Shown piece after piece: positions 14,201 through 26,500 of a stretch of 64,000 nt of DNA; the stretch's first letter is position 1; every line of letters starts with the position of its first letter. Under the pieces are notes generated by a model, which did no database searches, was not told where the DNA came from, and saw only the letters and a list, made by a program, of their open reading frames with translations. Made by a program: the position numbers and the translations under genes. The stretch comes from Eopsaltria australis (Eukaryota; Chordata; Aves; Passeriformes; Petroicidae): the NCBI GenBank assembly GCA_034509425.1, contig JAVTVJ010000292.1, positions 62,001-126,000 on the forward strand, in the 5' to 3' direction.

Positions 14201-17200
14201 ACACCAGCACTTCCCACTATTCCCTGAACACAAAGCACAAGGCTCCTGACCTTTTCCTGCCTCAATGATCCTGATTTTGGGTCTGACGGAGCCCTGGATC
14301 TTCCTGCAAAACCAGAGGCAGCATCCTGCTGCATGGCCCTGGACTCCTGCCCAGCAGCCACTTCCCAACCTGCTTATCCCTCCCCACACTTCCTACGGGA
14401 GCCAGCACTGACAATCGGGCACTTGTTGTGCCAGCAGCCTCTGGGCTGGCTCCACACATCTGCTCAGACCCCAACAATTCGGAGGCTGTGGGGCACATGA
14501 AACAGTCTATTCACGGGATGCAAGTCAGGCTGGATGGGGCTGGATCCTGGAACACCACAGGCAGTTTGCTCCAGCTCACACAGAAATCCCCTTGTTCACC
14601 TGGCAGTTCATCTGAAGGGCATCCTCCGAGCTCTGGTGCTACCCTTAAGATAGGTCTGATTTACACCTCCCAGCTCCAGAGATCACAAGCCATGGAGTGG
14701 AAACAAGCTGCCACTCGTGATGCTGCTCTGCTGGCTGGGATCAGATGTCACCTTGGGTTTTCTGCACCCCAGGAACTTCCACATGGCTGATCATAACAAT
14801 CTGACCCCTCTTCCAATAGACAGAAAGCCTCTTGCTTCTCATTTTGAAGCCAGAGCTACTTCCCTGGTAAGCCCAGCTTCCAGGGAATGTGCCAGAGCAT
14901 GGAATGATGCACTTTGTTTCAGGTTAAGGGAATTTTGCCTTCCCTGTGCCAGCTGCACACGGGGCAGTGCTGCCTGGACCTAATGCCAACTTGGTCACCA
15001 CAGTGCCAGGCACCAAGAATGCCAAAAACCTGGCTCCCAGCTTTCTATAACCTGCCTCTGCCTTGATTGTTCTCACCCCAGGCTTTGTGCAGCATCATTT
15101 CTTTGAGATGCTGGAGGAAACCTTGGAGACATTATTCAAGGATCAGGTTTGTGCTTAGAGGCAGCCCAGAGGCCAGAGCTGCAGGGCCAACAAGCCTGGC
15201 TCCCCTAACCCTTTCACTGTGCAGGACAGTAACTCACCAACTTTCTCCGGGTCACTCACTCCCACAGTCAGGTCAAATTTGTCTTCCTGCTCCTCTTCTT
15301 CCAGCTGTTTGGAAAGAGCACACAGGGACAGCAAGTCAAAACCACGAAACCAGGGTTCAACCCACCCCAAACCATTACAGTGAGCTTGTCCCCCCCTGCC
15401 AGGGCAGCTCTAGCACCTCAGTCTGGTCAGGACCATTCTATAAAGCCTTCCAGCTCCTCATCATGTCCAGGCAAGGATCCCAAACTGGGTTTGTCCTACC
15501 CCACTATCTGCCCAGACTGATGCACAAACTGCTCAGCCCCAAGATGAAACTGCAGAGCTCTGATTCACAGCTCAGACCTTCAGGACCAGATCCACTACTA
15601 TTACAGCTCTGGAAGCAATCTGGACCTCCACATGAGCAGGAATGCCACCAGGCTGACCTTATCCAGTGGTCTCAGTCTCAGACTGATGGCCCAAGATACA
15701 AATCAGGACATTCAATAAGGCAATTACATATTAATTACATCATTTAAGATTCATGTTTACAACTGAGTACATGGACAGTTTCCTGCCAAAGGCAGTTTGA
15801 AACCTGCAGGACAGTTTGGAAGAACAATTCTCACCTCCTCATAGCTCTTTGAAAGGTTTCTAGAAGAACTTGCTGCTACATCTAATGAGGGTGAAGGATT
15901 GGATGCTTTGGCCACCTCCTTCTTCTGGTTGTTCTGAGTGTTGTCAAGGGACAGCTCCACAGTGGCATCTGTCAAAAGAAGTTTTCAAGGGTCAGCCTCT
16001 CTCTTGGGTTTCTGGAAAGGCAATTGCAATATTCTGATTCACGGGATTTAGGAAGTAACAACAGTCTTAATTAGCAAAGAAATCCATAGGGAGGACACCT
16101 GTAAGCACTGGGAAGAGCATGACAAAGCATCGTCACTGCAGTAAGAGCATTTGATCAATCCTGCTGGAGGACATGATGTTAATCCAATGAACTTCTTATC
16201 CCAGAAGGAGCCAGGCATCACCTCTCGCTGATCACCTCCTTGCTGCGTGCTAGAGGAGCTGCACTCTGGAACAGCTAAAGCCAAGGCAGATTTTACCTGG
16301 CACACAGGTCAGCCTGGGAGGAAGGCTCCTTCCCAGGCCACTTCTCCACCAGGAGGATGTAAAAATTTCCACCTCTTAGCAGAAGTATCCAGAATCAACT
16401 GTCAGCCCATCGAGCCAGGGCTGGGGAATGTCTGACTCCTCATTTTCCCCTGCTGAGGGGGGTTGTGTTTCCTGTTCCTTGGCAATAGCCAGGTCTCTAG
16501 TAGAGACGCTTCCTCTACTGGCTTGGAGTCAGGAGCAGGTGAAGAAGGAAAATCCTTTAACTCTGAGGAGACACTCGCCACCTCAGGGCTTAAGGCAACA
16601 AAAGCAACCCCTGTTTTAATCCTCTTCAGCTCCCAGTCAGTCCTGTGGCAGGATTATCCTAGAGACCTGGAGGAGGCTGCTCTGACCTTCCTGAACAAAA
16701 CACCAGAGTGAGCAGACTCGAACGCGTGTTTGAGATAAGGATTTATGATCTGCCCTTGGTTATGGATATTTTAGGACTATCACTCCAGGCCTGGAGCTGA
16801 GAGAGGCCCAGCACACACACTCACCTGCAAATAGGTCCTGATCATCCTGCTCCTCATGAACCCCGTTCTCTTTGGAGGAGCTGCTCACAGGGAGAGGAGA
16901 TTCTGCTTTCGGGGCTGTGGAGTTGCTCTGTGAGAGGATTAAAAGGTCAAAGACATAAGGTCATTTACACTGAGGGATGGACGAGCACACACCACCTTCC
17001 TCATCACCCCTGTGCCCTTCCACCCACCCTTCAGTATCACCCTCTCTGTCACTTTTAAGGGCAACAAGTGTCACATTAAACTCCAGAGCCAGTTTCCACC
17101 CAGAAAGGACCATCCTGGCTGCTGGGAGCAGGCGTGGGGACAAAGGGACAGCCCACCCAAGAACTTTTATGGCAACCAGTCCTCCCCACCAGAAGACAGA

Positions 17201-20056
17201 GCTGCTCCAGCATTCCTGTTACAGATGCCTGCATTCCAATCATCCCTCATTTTGCAGGCAGACAGATATCCCAAAGAAGACAGGGACAGCAAGTGCTATT
17301 CTGTAGGTCCCAGCAGAGAACAGAACAGGTCTTTGATGGGCAGTAAATGAAGCTCTATTAGAGACTCTGAACCAGCAGCTCCTTGGCACTCTCTCCAGCA
17401 AGGAAGCATCATCGGATCCCGCAGCTCCTGAAGGAGTGAAGCCATGCTGAGGCATCTTTTCTTTGAGGTGGGCTCATGTCTTTGGTGGTAAAAAGAGAAG
17501 AGCCATCAAAAAACTCACTTGATGGCAAAAGCTCCTGTATTTTAGGATGTTTTCCTAGAGGAGGGACTGCTCCCAGCTTGGATCACAGCAGTCAAAAGCA
17601 CGAGCTACGTTTGTTAGTGATGGAGAGTGGGGAGCAGAGACCCCCCCAGGGTCCTTCAGACTAGTGTCCAAGCCAACAATAGGACTGGTACCAGTGGTGA
17701 GCTGAGGAAAGGACTCACACAGCTCCTCTGCTCCCTGAGGAAATCTTCAGGCTCATAAAGAACCCCACTGCGCATGGACAAAGTGGTTTTCTACAACTGC
17801 TTCCCAGTTTGCCTTAAATTTAGTTCCTCAGCACCACACCCTGTTCCTACTTCTCCATCTGCTGCTACAAAGGAGCCAGGGCCTTGTCAGACCAGCCCAG
17901 GACACGACAGCAGCTGGCTCTGGGGCCGGATTCAGCACCCCTCAACATCACGTGTGTGGGCAGAGGTCCCCCCACGCCAGCCTGACGCTCACAATGGAGA
18001 AGCAGAACTTGTTTGGGAAGAGCTGATCCTTGGGGGCATCCCTAAAAAGGGGCGTGGTCACACAGGGATCCAACCTCTGTCAACAGACAGATGAGGTCCA
18101 GCTCTGGTTCTACTCAGGTCTGACCCAAACTCTTCCCTGCTGGCGATGCCCAGGTGCTGCTGAGCCACCTGAACGCCAGCAGCCAGGCAGATCTGCCTCC
18201 CCTGATTCCCAGGAAGTGTTTTCCTAACATTCAAGGGCAAAGCCACCAGGTCACAAGAACAGTGAAGTGTCAGTTATGACAGTGGCTTCCACAACAAAAG
18301 CAAACAGCTGATAAGCTGCTGTGGCTCACCAGCCTCCCCTTCCAGCACAGGGATGTGTGATTCCTGTGAAATCCCACAGCACCTGTGGGCCACAAACCAT
18401 CAAACCATACATCCTCCAGTTCTTCACCAAACAAAGGTCCTGAGAAATTCCAGACCATCTCCATGACCTGGTGCCTGCCATAGGTACCAGCACCTTCCCC
18501 TTGCAAGGGTCAGGGTTGAACCTTCCCAGGTTTCCAAACATCCAACCCAGCTGCTGTTTTGCTCAGAGCAGTGTGAGTTTCACCCTCACAAGGTCACAAT
18601 CCATCCACATTCCCCCAAATCTATCTTTTTCCCTGCTGCAAAGGGGAAACACAAGCATGGCTCACAGACACCGGGCAGGAACTGCACCAGAAGCAGGGCA
18701 GAGACAGCTCCAGCTTTGTGTTGGTGGCAGGAGAAGCTTGGTCAGGCCATTCCCAGCAGGTTCATTTTGTTATGGCCACAATCTTCTGCTCGAGGCCTCC
18801 CCGGGCTAGAAAACTGCAGAATGTTCTTGGAGAACTTCCTGCCACAGACACCAACTCTTCCTGTGCTGCCAGCTGGATCAGGCAGGCTGGAAAAAGCCTG
18901 GGTGAGGTGGGCAGAGGCTTCCAGAGCTCAGGGAATCAACCCCACAGCATTCCAGCCTCCAGGCTGCTGAAAGAGCTTCTGTGGCCCCTCTAGATCCTCG
19001 CTCCATGAAGACACTGATCCCAAGGACCAGAGGCCAGCAGCTGACTGGGGAAATTCAGCTGACTGGGATTCAGTTTGGGAAAGCACCCGTGGGTGTTTTA
19101 ACTCCCCTCCTGCCTGCTGGTCACTGCCTGGAGCAAACCTGGGATGATGCCAGCATGAGTTAATGCCAACAGCCTTTAGCAACCTGGACTTCCTGCACAG
19201 GACACTGCTGGAAACAAGGAAAGACACTGACACCCTTCACACCTCCACCTTCAGCATGGATTTGTGCAGCAGCACCTGGTTTGCTGAGCAAGTACCACCA
19301 AACCCTCCGAGACCCTCCTGCAGCCTATCACAAAACACTGGTGAGCAGGGGACAATAGATGCTGAAGGTACCATGGCAGCCACACCAGCACCCTCTGGAC
19401 GTTGAGGGGACCAGAGCTGATGATGCTGGGGGAAGGCAGATGAGGCTTTTTCCCCCAGTGAAGCCTCACAAGCCACACAGCAGAGAGGCTGAGCTGCGGC
19501 TGTCACGGTCGGATGCCGTGAGGGACCTCGAAGCCCACCTCGTTCCGCCACCTGCCATGGGCAGGGACACCTTCCACCAGAGCAGGCTGCTCCAAGCCCC
19601 ATCCAACCCGGCCTCAGGCAGTAGTTCTGCAAGAATGGAGAGGCTACAGCCCCGGGGAAACGGGGAGCAGCCGAGCACAAGCCCTTTGTCCATCCCACAG
19701 CCACGGGAGCCACTCTGTGACCCCCACCCGGCCCCGCGGCTCCCTACGAGGTTCCCCCTGAAAGGACACGAGCCCAGAGGCATCGCTCCCCCTTTATTCT
19801 GGGGGATTTGGGGGTGTTTCGCTCTATTTTCACCAAGCCCAGAGGATGCCGCGGGCAACTCCTCGCACACGGGCCCGGCCCCGCAGCGCCCCCGGGGCGG
19901 CGCGCCGCCCGCGGCCGCACTCACGCTGCCGGTGAAGATGTCCTCGCCCTCCGAGTCGCTGTCGGGGGCCCCCGGCCCGCGGTGTTCGGGGAAGGGCGGC
20001 GGGCGGCGCTCGGCCGGGGATGGCGAGCGGGACCCGTGGCCGCCGCCCGACGCCAT
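8259..20056 (-). CDS. SNX1: Sorting nexin 1, retromer-associated PX-BAR protein
   Basis: Fifteen exons on the minus strand: 19925-20056, 16825-16927, 15835-15968, 15238-15304, 14123-14166, 13047-13188, 12492-12570, 12154-12229, 11377-11490, 11156-11249, 9969-10174, 9212-9355, 8815-8895, 8441-8512, 8259-8309. The sum is 1539 nt, 512 residues, against 522 in human. Order of parts: an acidic disordered N-terminus with the [12 protein letters not shown] motif; a PX domain with the lipid-binding [15 protein letters not shown] and the proline loop [10 protein letters not shown]; a linker with the amphipathic [18 protein letters not shown]; and a BAR domain from about residue 290 to the conserved end [16 protein letters not shown]1 dimers sense and bend endosomal membrane and carry cargo with retromer. 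All junctions keep frame, so the gene looks intact. Mammalian neighbour CIAO2A is absent upstream. Confidence 0.97.
10500..10915 (+). repeat. CR1 LINE 3' fragment in SNX1 intron
   Basis: The text runs from 'ctggagaagagaaggctcc' through 'gatgggatattgggaagga' and 'ctggaagtgttcaaggcca' to 'tttaaggtccctttagccc' and 'attctgtgat'. This is the 3' untranslated end of a CR1 retroposon, inserted antisense to SNX1 between exons 10 and 11. It carries no open reverse transcriptase. Confidence 0.85.
11530..11890 (+). repeat. CR1 LINE 3' fragment in SNX1 intron
   Basis: A second CR1 tail, clearly related to the one 1 kb away: both contain 'gcttcccactgc', 'gggttagatgggatattggga' split by small differences, and 'ccctggaagtg'. 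It ends 'gccattccatgattctg'. It lies antisense to SNX1 and begins only tens of bases from the exon 9 splice acceptor at 11491. Confidence 0.85.
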
Positions 20057-20280
20057 CGCCGCCTCTTCCGCCCGCGCCCGTCCCGCCGGAAGCGCCCGCC
20101 ACGCCTTAACTCGGGGGGCGGGGCCTCGGCTGCGGACGCGCTTCGGATTGGGCAGCACCTGTGCCCGCCCCGCCCCCGCCGGCAGCGACAGCCAATGAGA
20201 GCCGCCGCCGGCGGGCACCGCGTCGTCACCATGGGAACGGGTGTACCGGCCGTACCACTAGGCCGGCGGAGAGGGGAGCG
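20057..20280 (-). promoter_or_regulatory. SNX1 CpG-island promoter
   Basis: CpG-rich sequence upstream of the SNX1 start codon, with an inverted CCAAT at about 20145 (attgg), a CCAAT at 20192-20196 and GC boxes (ccccgcccccg near 20169). No TATA box. The minisatellites begin immediately beyond. Confidence 0.6.
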
Positions 20281-20314
20281 CGTCCCCTCCTCCCGGGAGA
20301 AGTGGGTGAGGCCG

Positions 20315-20640
20315 GGGCGCCCTGTCCCCTCAGCGCCCCGGCTGAGGCGGCTGCGGTCCCTCAGCAGCCCGGGGAGCGATCCCGTGTCCCCTCAGCGCCC
20401 CGGCTGAGGCGGCTGCGGTCCCTCAGCAGCCCGGGGAGCGATCCCGTGTCCCCTCAGTGCCCCGGCTGAGGTCCCTCAGCAGCCCGGGGAGCGATCCCGT
20501 GTCCCCTCAGCGCCCCGGCTGAGGCGGCTGCGCTCCCTCAGCAGCCCGGGGAGCGATCCCTCTTGTCCCTTCGGCGGCCCGGGGAGGGATCCCGCGTCCC
20601 CTCGGCGGCCCGGGGAGTGACACCGCGTCGCCCAGAACAT
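20315..20640. repeat. ~62-bp GC-rich minisatellite
   Basis: About four to five copies of a unit of roughly 62 bp: 'gtcccctcagcgccccggct' then 'gaggcggctgcggtccctca' then 'gcagcccggggagcgatccc'. The first copies are nearly identical; one is internally shortened (near 20460-20510) and the last ones decay. It is adjacent to the SNX1 promoter. Confidence 0.9.
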
Positions 20641-21640
20641 CCCAGGTTGAGCCTCTTCCCCCCCCAGAAAACATCTCAGGATGAGCCCTGTACTCTGATG
20701 ATGTCCCAGGATGAGCCCCGTACGCCCTGAAGACATTCCAGGCTGCGCAGCATAACGTGGAGATGTTCCAGCATGAACCCCGTACAATCTGCAAGACATC
20801 CCAGAATGAGCCCTGTACCACTCCTTACACTGCAGGATGAACCACATCCCTTGAAGATGTCCCAGGATGAGTTGTGTTTGCCCCCAGAATGTTCCAGGAT
20901 GAGTCTCAGACCCTGACAACGTCACAGGATGAACCCCATACCCTCACCAAGACATCCCATGATGGGCCCTAAACCACTCAAGTTATCCCAGGATGAGCCA
21001 TATACCCACCAAGATTTTGCAGGATGAACCTCAGACCGTAAAAATGCCCAGAATGCACCCTATACCCCACCCATACATCCCAGGATGAGACCCATACCCC
21101 TCAAAACATCTCAAGATAAGTCCTATACCACCAAAAATATCCCAGGATAAGCCTCATATCCTGGAGTTAGACCAGGATGAGCCCTCTAACCCCCCAGAAC
21201 CTCCCAGAATGTGCCCCATGCCCTGAAGATGCCCCAGGATGAACCCCATACACCCACCAAGACCATGATGAGCCATATAACCCCCAAAAAACCCCAGAAT
21301 AAGCCTCATATCCTGGAAAAGGCTCAGGGATGAGCCCTAAAATGCCCTCAAACATCCCAAGATGAGCCCTATACCCTTGAGACACCCCAAGATTAACTCC
21401 TTACTACCCCCAGACATCCCAGGATGAGCCCCATACACACCCCCCAAGACTTCCCAGGATAAACTCTATACCCTCCAAGATACCCCAGGATGAGATGCAT
21501 ACCCTGAAGATATTTCAGGATTAACCCCATACAACACCCAAGAACATCTGTGGATGAGCTCCATACACCCCAAAACATTCCAGGATGAGCCCCATACCCT
21601 CAAGACATCTCAGGATGAGCCCCACACCCCTTCCCCCCCA
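20641..21640. repeat. ~30-38 bp CCAGGATGAGCCCCATACC minisatellite
   Basis: About 28 degenerate copies of a unit with the core 'cccaggatgagccccatacc', each joined by a variable linker such as 'ctcaagacat' or 'cccccaaaac'. It starts where the 62-bp array stops. The core phrase recurs throughout with scattered substitutions, indicating an old array. Chance reading frames on the minus strand repeat the same peptide phrases and are not genes. Confidence 0.9.
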
Positions 21641-23220
21641 AGACAGGGTCAGCCCACGGTCATGGGTCACCACCATCCTGTGGGGCCAACAATCCTCTCA
21701 GGAGAGCATAGGGAGGAGCTGGGCAGGGCGTCAGGACAGAGAGTGAGTCAGATAAAACACCCTGGACTTCCATCAGCTCTGGATTAAGGGAGAACATCCA
21801 GACACAGGTGAATGATCTGGGGGTCCTTGACACCCCCCAGACACCCCTCAGCTGAATTCATTCCTGGGTGTCCCCATGGAGAGGGTCTGTTTCTCCAGGT
21901 GGGAAGCACTGGGTGCTCTGAGCCCCGTGGCAGTGGGAGAGTAACAAAGAGATGAGTTTTCCTTCTTTTCCCTCAGCTGTCTCCTGTAATAAAGCTGCAA
22001 AATCCGTAGAGATCTCCAACCTTCCATGCTAGAGAGTTTGATCTAGTACATGTTTGCAGCCAGGTCACACTTCCACCCTTCAGCCACACTGGCTCCCAGG
22101 CAAGGAGCAAACAGAAAACAGCTTATCCTTATCTGAAGGACTTGCCAGTGTCCTCCCCCATTCCTGCTATCAATGAACAGCTGCTAATTCCCTCCTGCCT
22201 GAAACTCTCTCTGGGATTTGTAACACCAAGGTCTGTTCTTTCGCTGGCAGGTGAGAACACAGCTGTCCCAGAAAACTCCCTAAGGATAAAGTGTGAGGAG
22301 CATACACATCCTTTAAGATGAGCAGGAGAGGCATGAGGAGGAAATACAGCTGCCAGAAGGACTGGGAGGTCCTGCCAGCTGGACTTTGCACTCTGAAGGA
22401 AAGGAAACTGAGCTACCTTGATAAGCAGTGAAGACAAATCCCACCCAAGCCCTCACAACCTTATTCTCTGTAAATTCTCCCTTTGGCCCCTGAAGGATGC
22501 CCTTTTAAGGAATAGTTTCATCCAGTTGGGGTTGGAGCTTGGGCACTCTGAGGATGAGACAACTTCCTGCTGCAAACCTCTTTTGAATACACACCAGGCT
22601 TTGGGTGTCAGGTTTAGACCTCTGGATGGGTGGAGGTGGCCCAGTCCCAGCTGTCCCATAGGATTAGGGGAAATCCCACCATAAAACCAGGCAGGAGCCA
22701 CCAAGATTCCCACAGTGGGAGCAGACATTGCACACAGCCTCAGATACAAAAGTGAGAATCAGCTTGGGGTCATCAGAATTGCTTAGAAAGATGCCTCAAG
22801 GTACTTCACTGTGACCACAGCTGGAAGACTTCAGGCTAAGTAGCCTTTGGGAGCTCATCAGAGACAAGAGGTGCTTTATTACCCACCCACGTATGTCTGA
22901 GGACCGCCCCCCCATCACATCCTTCCCATGTGCTGCCACTGCCAGATGCCTGCACAAATCTTTACTTCCCCATCAGGACAAGCTCTAACTTATCTTCCGC
23001 ACCACATCCCTTCTTTGCCAGCCCATTCCCCTTCCTGGGTGTTCAGGTGTGTTAGGCCCCTGATACCCTCCTCGATCCTCTGAGCACCCCTCCCTTCTTC
23101 TCTCTGCCCTTTGCCAGATCCCCATCCCAGGTCAGGGGGTCTCCCTGCCCAGCAATGCCCATAGGACCACTGTGCATCCAACATAAGCTGCTCCCAGGAG
23201 CCAGTGGAGCTCATTAATCA
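21641..23220. other. Intergenic between minisatellite and PATL2 3' end
   Basis: About 1.6 kb of moderately GC-rich unique sequence. I recognise no exon or RNA gene. The mammalian neighbours of this interval (CIAO2A on one side, SPG11 on the other) are not present. Confidence 0.5.
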
Positions 23221-23224
23221 CCTT

Positions 23225-23235
23225 TTTATTTTATT
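23225..23235 (-). terminator. PATL2 polyadenylation signals
   Basis: Two overlapping TTTATT hexamers on the plus strand (23225-23230 and 23230-23235) read AATAAAATAAA on the minus strand, about 320 bases after the PATL2 stop codon. Confidence 0.8.
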
Positions 23236-23551
23236 TCAAGCACTGTACAGAATGTGCCATAGAGAAAATCCCCCCCAGGTGCTCCCAGCGCCCCTGTGCC
23301 CAGCCTCAGCCCCCGCCATGACCCAGCACCTACCACTGCCAGGAGGAGGCCAAAATAAATTACACCCACCCACCCCCCCCCCGTGCTCCCAGGCACCAGG
23401 ACAGGGTGGCATCAGCCCCTGGGCGCCAGCCCTGCCCGTGTCACCCAGAGTGCCCCACACCAGGGTAAGTGTTCACTTCCAAAGCCTCAGCATCGGGCCC
23501 TGCCTGTTCCCGGCACTGCCAGCTCTAGACCCCATCCCCAGCTCCCAGAGC

Positions 23552-26500
23552 TCAGCAGAACATGTCAGCCTCCGTGGGCAGCGGGGAGCACCTGAAGGGA
23601 AAGGATGAGGTTGGAGTATCAGGTTGCTGACCTGTCTCAAAGAAGTGGGAGCAAAGGCACCATGATCAGCTCAGCCCAGTAGGTATCTGGAGATAATTCC
23701 AAGGGGGGATGGGAGCAGTGAGCCCCCAGTGCTGTCTGCTCCTCTCCCAGAGGATCCCCAGGAGAGGCAGGGAGCCATTCCAGGCAGTACTCACTCTGCC
23801 ATCTTGGCTGCCAGGTGGTAGACAGTCTGCTTGTCCAGGTAGCGGCAGAAGAGCAAGACAAGGTTGCTGGGCAAGAAGAGAGGCTCTGCCAGCAAGGCTG
23901 TAGGCAGCCGTGACAGCTCCTGGGACATCAGGTACACTATGTCTGTCCTGGGGGCACCAGAACAGGGGGTGAGCACCCCACAGAGCAGTGACAACCCCCA
24001 CTCCCCAGCTCACACAGTCTCTCACCATGCCTCGAAGTCCCCTTTGCATGGCTTCAGTGGCACACGTGAGGACAGCAGCCTCTCTCCATGGCTCAGCAGG
24101 GAATAGAGCAAGGAGATCCCAAGCTGCAGGAAAGCACCAGGAGTGTCACAACCAGCAGCAGTGGCATCCCAGGGACACAGTGAGGCTGAGGGCTACATAC
24201 CTGGTTCTTCAAGGCCATGGTGAGGGGGAGCTCCGAAGACTCGGGTAGAGGCCGGGTCAGCTCCTGCAGGACTTCAATGAGTTTGCTGAAGGTCATCTCA
24301 CCCACCACCTCATTCAATGGGCTGTAGAGCAGGGGGAGAGACTGGGCAGGGCAGAGGGGAAGAGCAGGAATCTGAGATCCTTTGACTTGTCACAGTCACA
24401 GCCCCATCCCAGCACTTGGCAGGGAGGGTCACTGCCACCAGGACTGCTGGTGGCTGACTCCTGGAGACCTTCTCCCCAAGGATGGGAAGAGGCTCCTGTC
24501 TCATGCTAACCCCACAAGACAGGCCCCCCATCATTGCCCAGGGTGTCAAATCATTCCTGCCCTGGCTAGAGATGCTTGCCTCATCCAGCACGTCCTTCTT
24601 CATGAGGAAGGGCAGGTGGCGGGTGATGGTCAGCAGGATCTCCTCCCTTTGCTCTTGAGTCAGGTGGGGCAGCAGCCGGGCCACGAGCTTCTTGCCCTTC
24701 CGCACACACAGCAGTTGCAGGAATTCATCTCCTGCTTCCCTGGGAACAAAGGGTCCATTGGCACAAATCCCAAGGAACTTGGAGCATCTCTGTCCATGCA
24801 AAAGGACCAGCATCAGCTCCACTAGAGGACAAGGTTCACAGGCAGGGTCAGCACAGGCTGCAGTGACACATGGAAAGAAGGACCGAACCCTCCTGTGACC
24901 CAGACCTGCTCATCAATGACCATCTCAGATCCACAAGGACCAGGACATGCTGCCTGCTCCCCTCTCCCCACAGCACAGACTCACTCTTCACTGCTGCAAA
25001 CCCTGATTTTCAAGGTTTGGTAGATACTCTCCACTTTTTGGCTCTTCTGCTCCTCCCTTTGGGGCTGTTGCTCAGCCAGGGACATTTTCTGTTGCATCTC
25101 CTCCACTTCTAGCAGCTGCAGGAAGAGCTGGAGAAACCAGCACAGGGTAAGTAGGAAGCTTGGAGCACCTTCTACCAACTGGCTATCCAGGACCTTACCT
25201 AGGTAGATGTACTCTTAGAGAAATCCCTGGATGAAAACAGAACAGCTAGAACATCCTGCTCTTCCCCAAATCACCACTTACCTTCTCGATCCTGTGCAGT
25301 GCCCGCAGCCAGTGGGTCCCTGCAGCCTTTGGGAGGAGAGAAAGGAAGGCACAAGGGTTACAGACATCCCCAGACACTGCCACCAGCCCAGCTGCTCCCT
25401 GGGGATCAGAGGTGACTTCAGGACAAAGAGCAACCCCATGGGGAAACCATGGCCAGCTACAACTGGCCAGAGCATGATCCCACCCCTTGGCTGGGCACAA
25501 GCTGCCACTGCCGAGGTAGCACCTCCTCCAACTGTGTGCCCCATCCCACTGCTCAGGGCAGCTCCTAAAGCAGCATTCCTGGCAATTCAGGGCCCCAACC
25601 AGCCCAGCTTCCCTTCACCTACCTCCTCCAGAAGGGCATGGTGCACAGCATCAATGGCCCGGCGAGGGCTGTAGCAGGTGGACACCGTGACCTGGCCCAG
25701 CGACCCAGCAATGCGCACTACTGCGGAAGAGCAGGAACATGGTGACACCACATCCCAGAACTCCTTGCCCCAACACCTGCCCTAACCCCTCACCAGAGTC
25801 ATAGGTCTCCACTTTTTGGATGAAGGGCGTGACCAGCTTGGGGGTCTTGTTGCGCCTGCCCAGCAGCTCCTCCTCCGCCTGTTTGCGCTCCAGCCGGTGA
25901 TAGTATGTCTGTAACAACAGGCAAAGCCAGGAGTCCTCTCCACCAGTCCTGGAGGGTTTCTGCAGCTCCCAAAGCCCCACCCTGAGGGGAACAAGCCACA
26001 GGTGCTGCCAGCAGGAGCTCACCTGGTAGTAGTAGTCATCATCCATGTTCTCACTCTGCAGCTGCATCATCTGCACCTTGATAACCCAGTCCTTTTCCTT
26101 GGAAGTCATCAGCCCAGCATAAGGGTCCACTTTACGAGACCACAGCTTCTTGGTGGAGACACTGGCACAGGAGAAGACCTCAGCCCACTGTGACCACCCA
26201 GAGCACACCCTGCACCCCACAGACCCCCATACCTCTGTGCCTGCCTGCCCTGCTGCTGCATCAGGATGCGCTGGTGCTGGGGATGCAGCTGGGTCATGTG
26301 GCTGACTGTGCTGCAGGAGACACCAGACAGGGGTCAAGGGGTGTTTTGGGACACCCCCAGAGTGAGGTGACCCCCAGCTGCTTTGTAGGGCCCCTCCAGT
26401 CCCACCCTAACACCCCATTCCTGCTACCTGAAGTTCAGCTGGCCCATGGCTGAGGGGCTGAAGAAGAGAGCAGGGTCCAAAGAAGAGGACATGGGCCTGA

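Noticed and set aside
19466..20218. 250-codon minus-strand frame extending SNX1 exon 1 into intron 1 and upstream
   Set aside because: The conserved SNX1 start is the internal MASGGG ATG at 20056, and the GTGAGT donor at 19924 cleanly ends exon 1.
20476..21578. Repeat array considered as CRISPR-like or as a repeat-protein gene
   Set aside because: Units are degenerate and contiguous without unique spacers of constant length, and the open frames merely translate the minisatellite. The genome is a vertebrate's.
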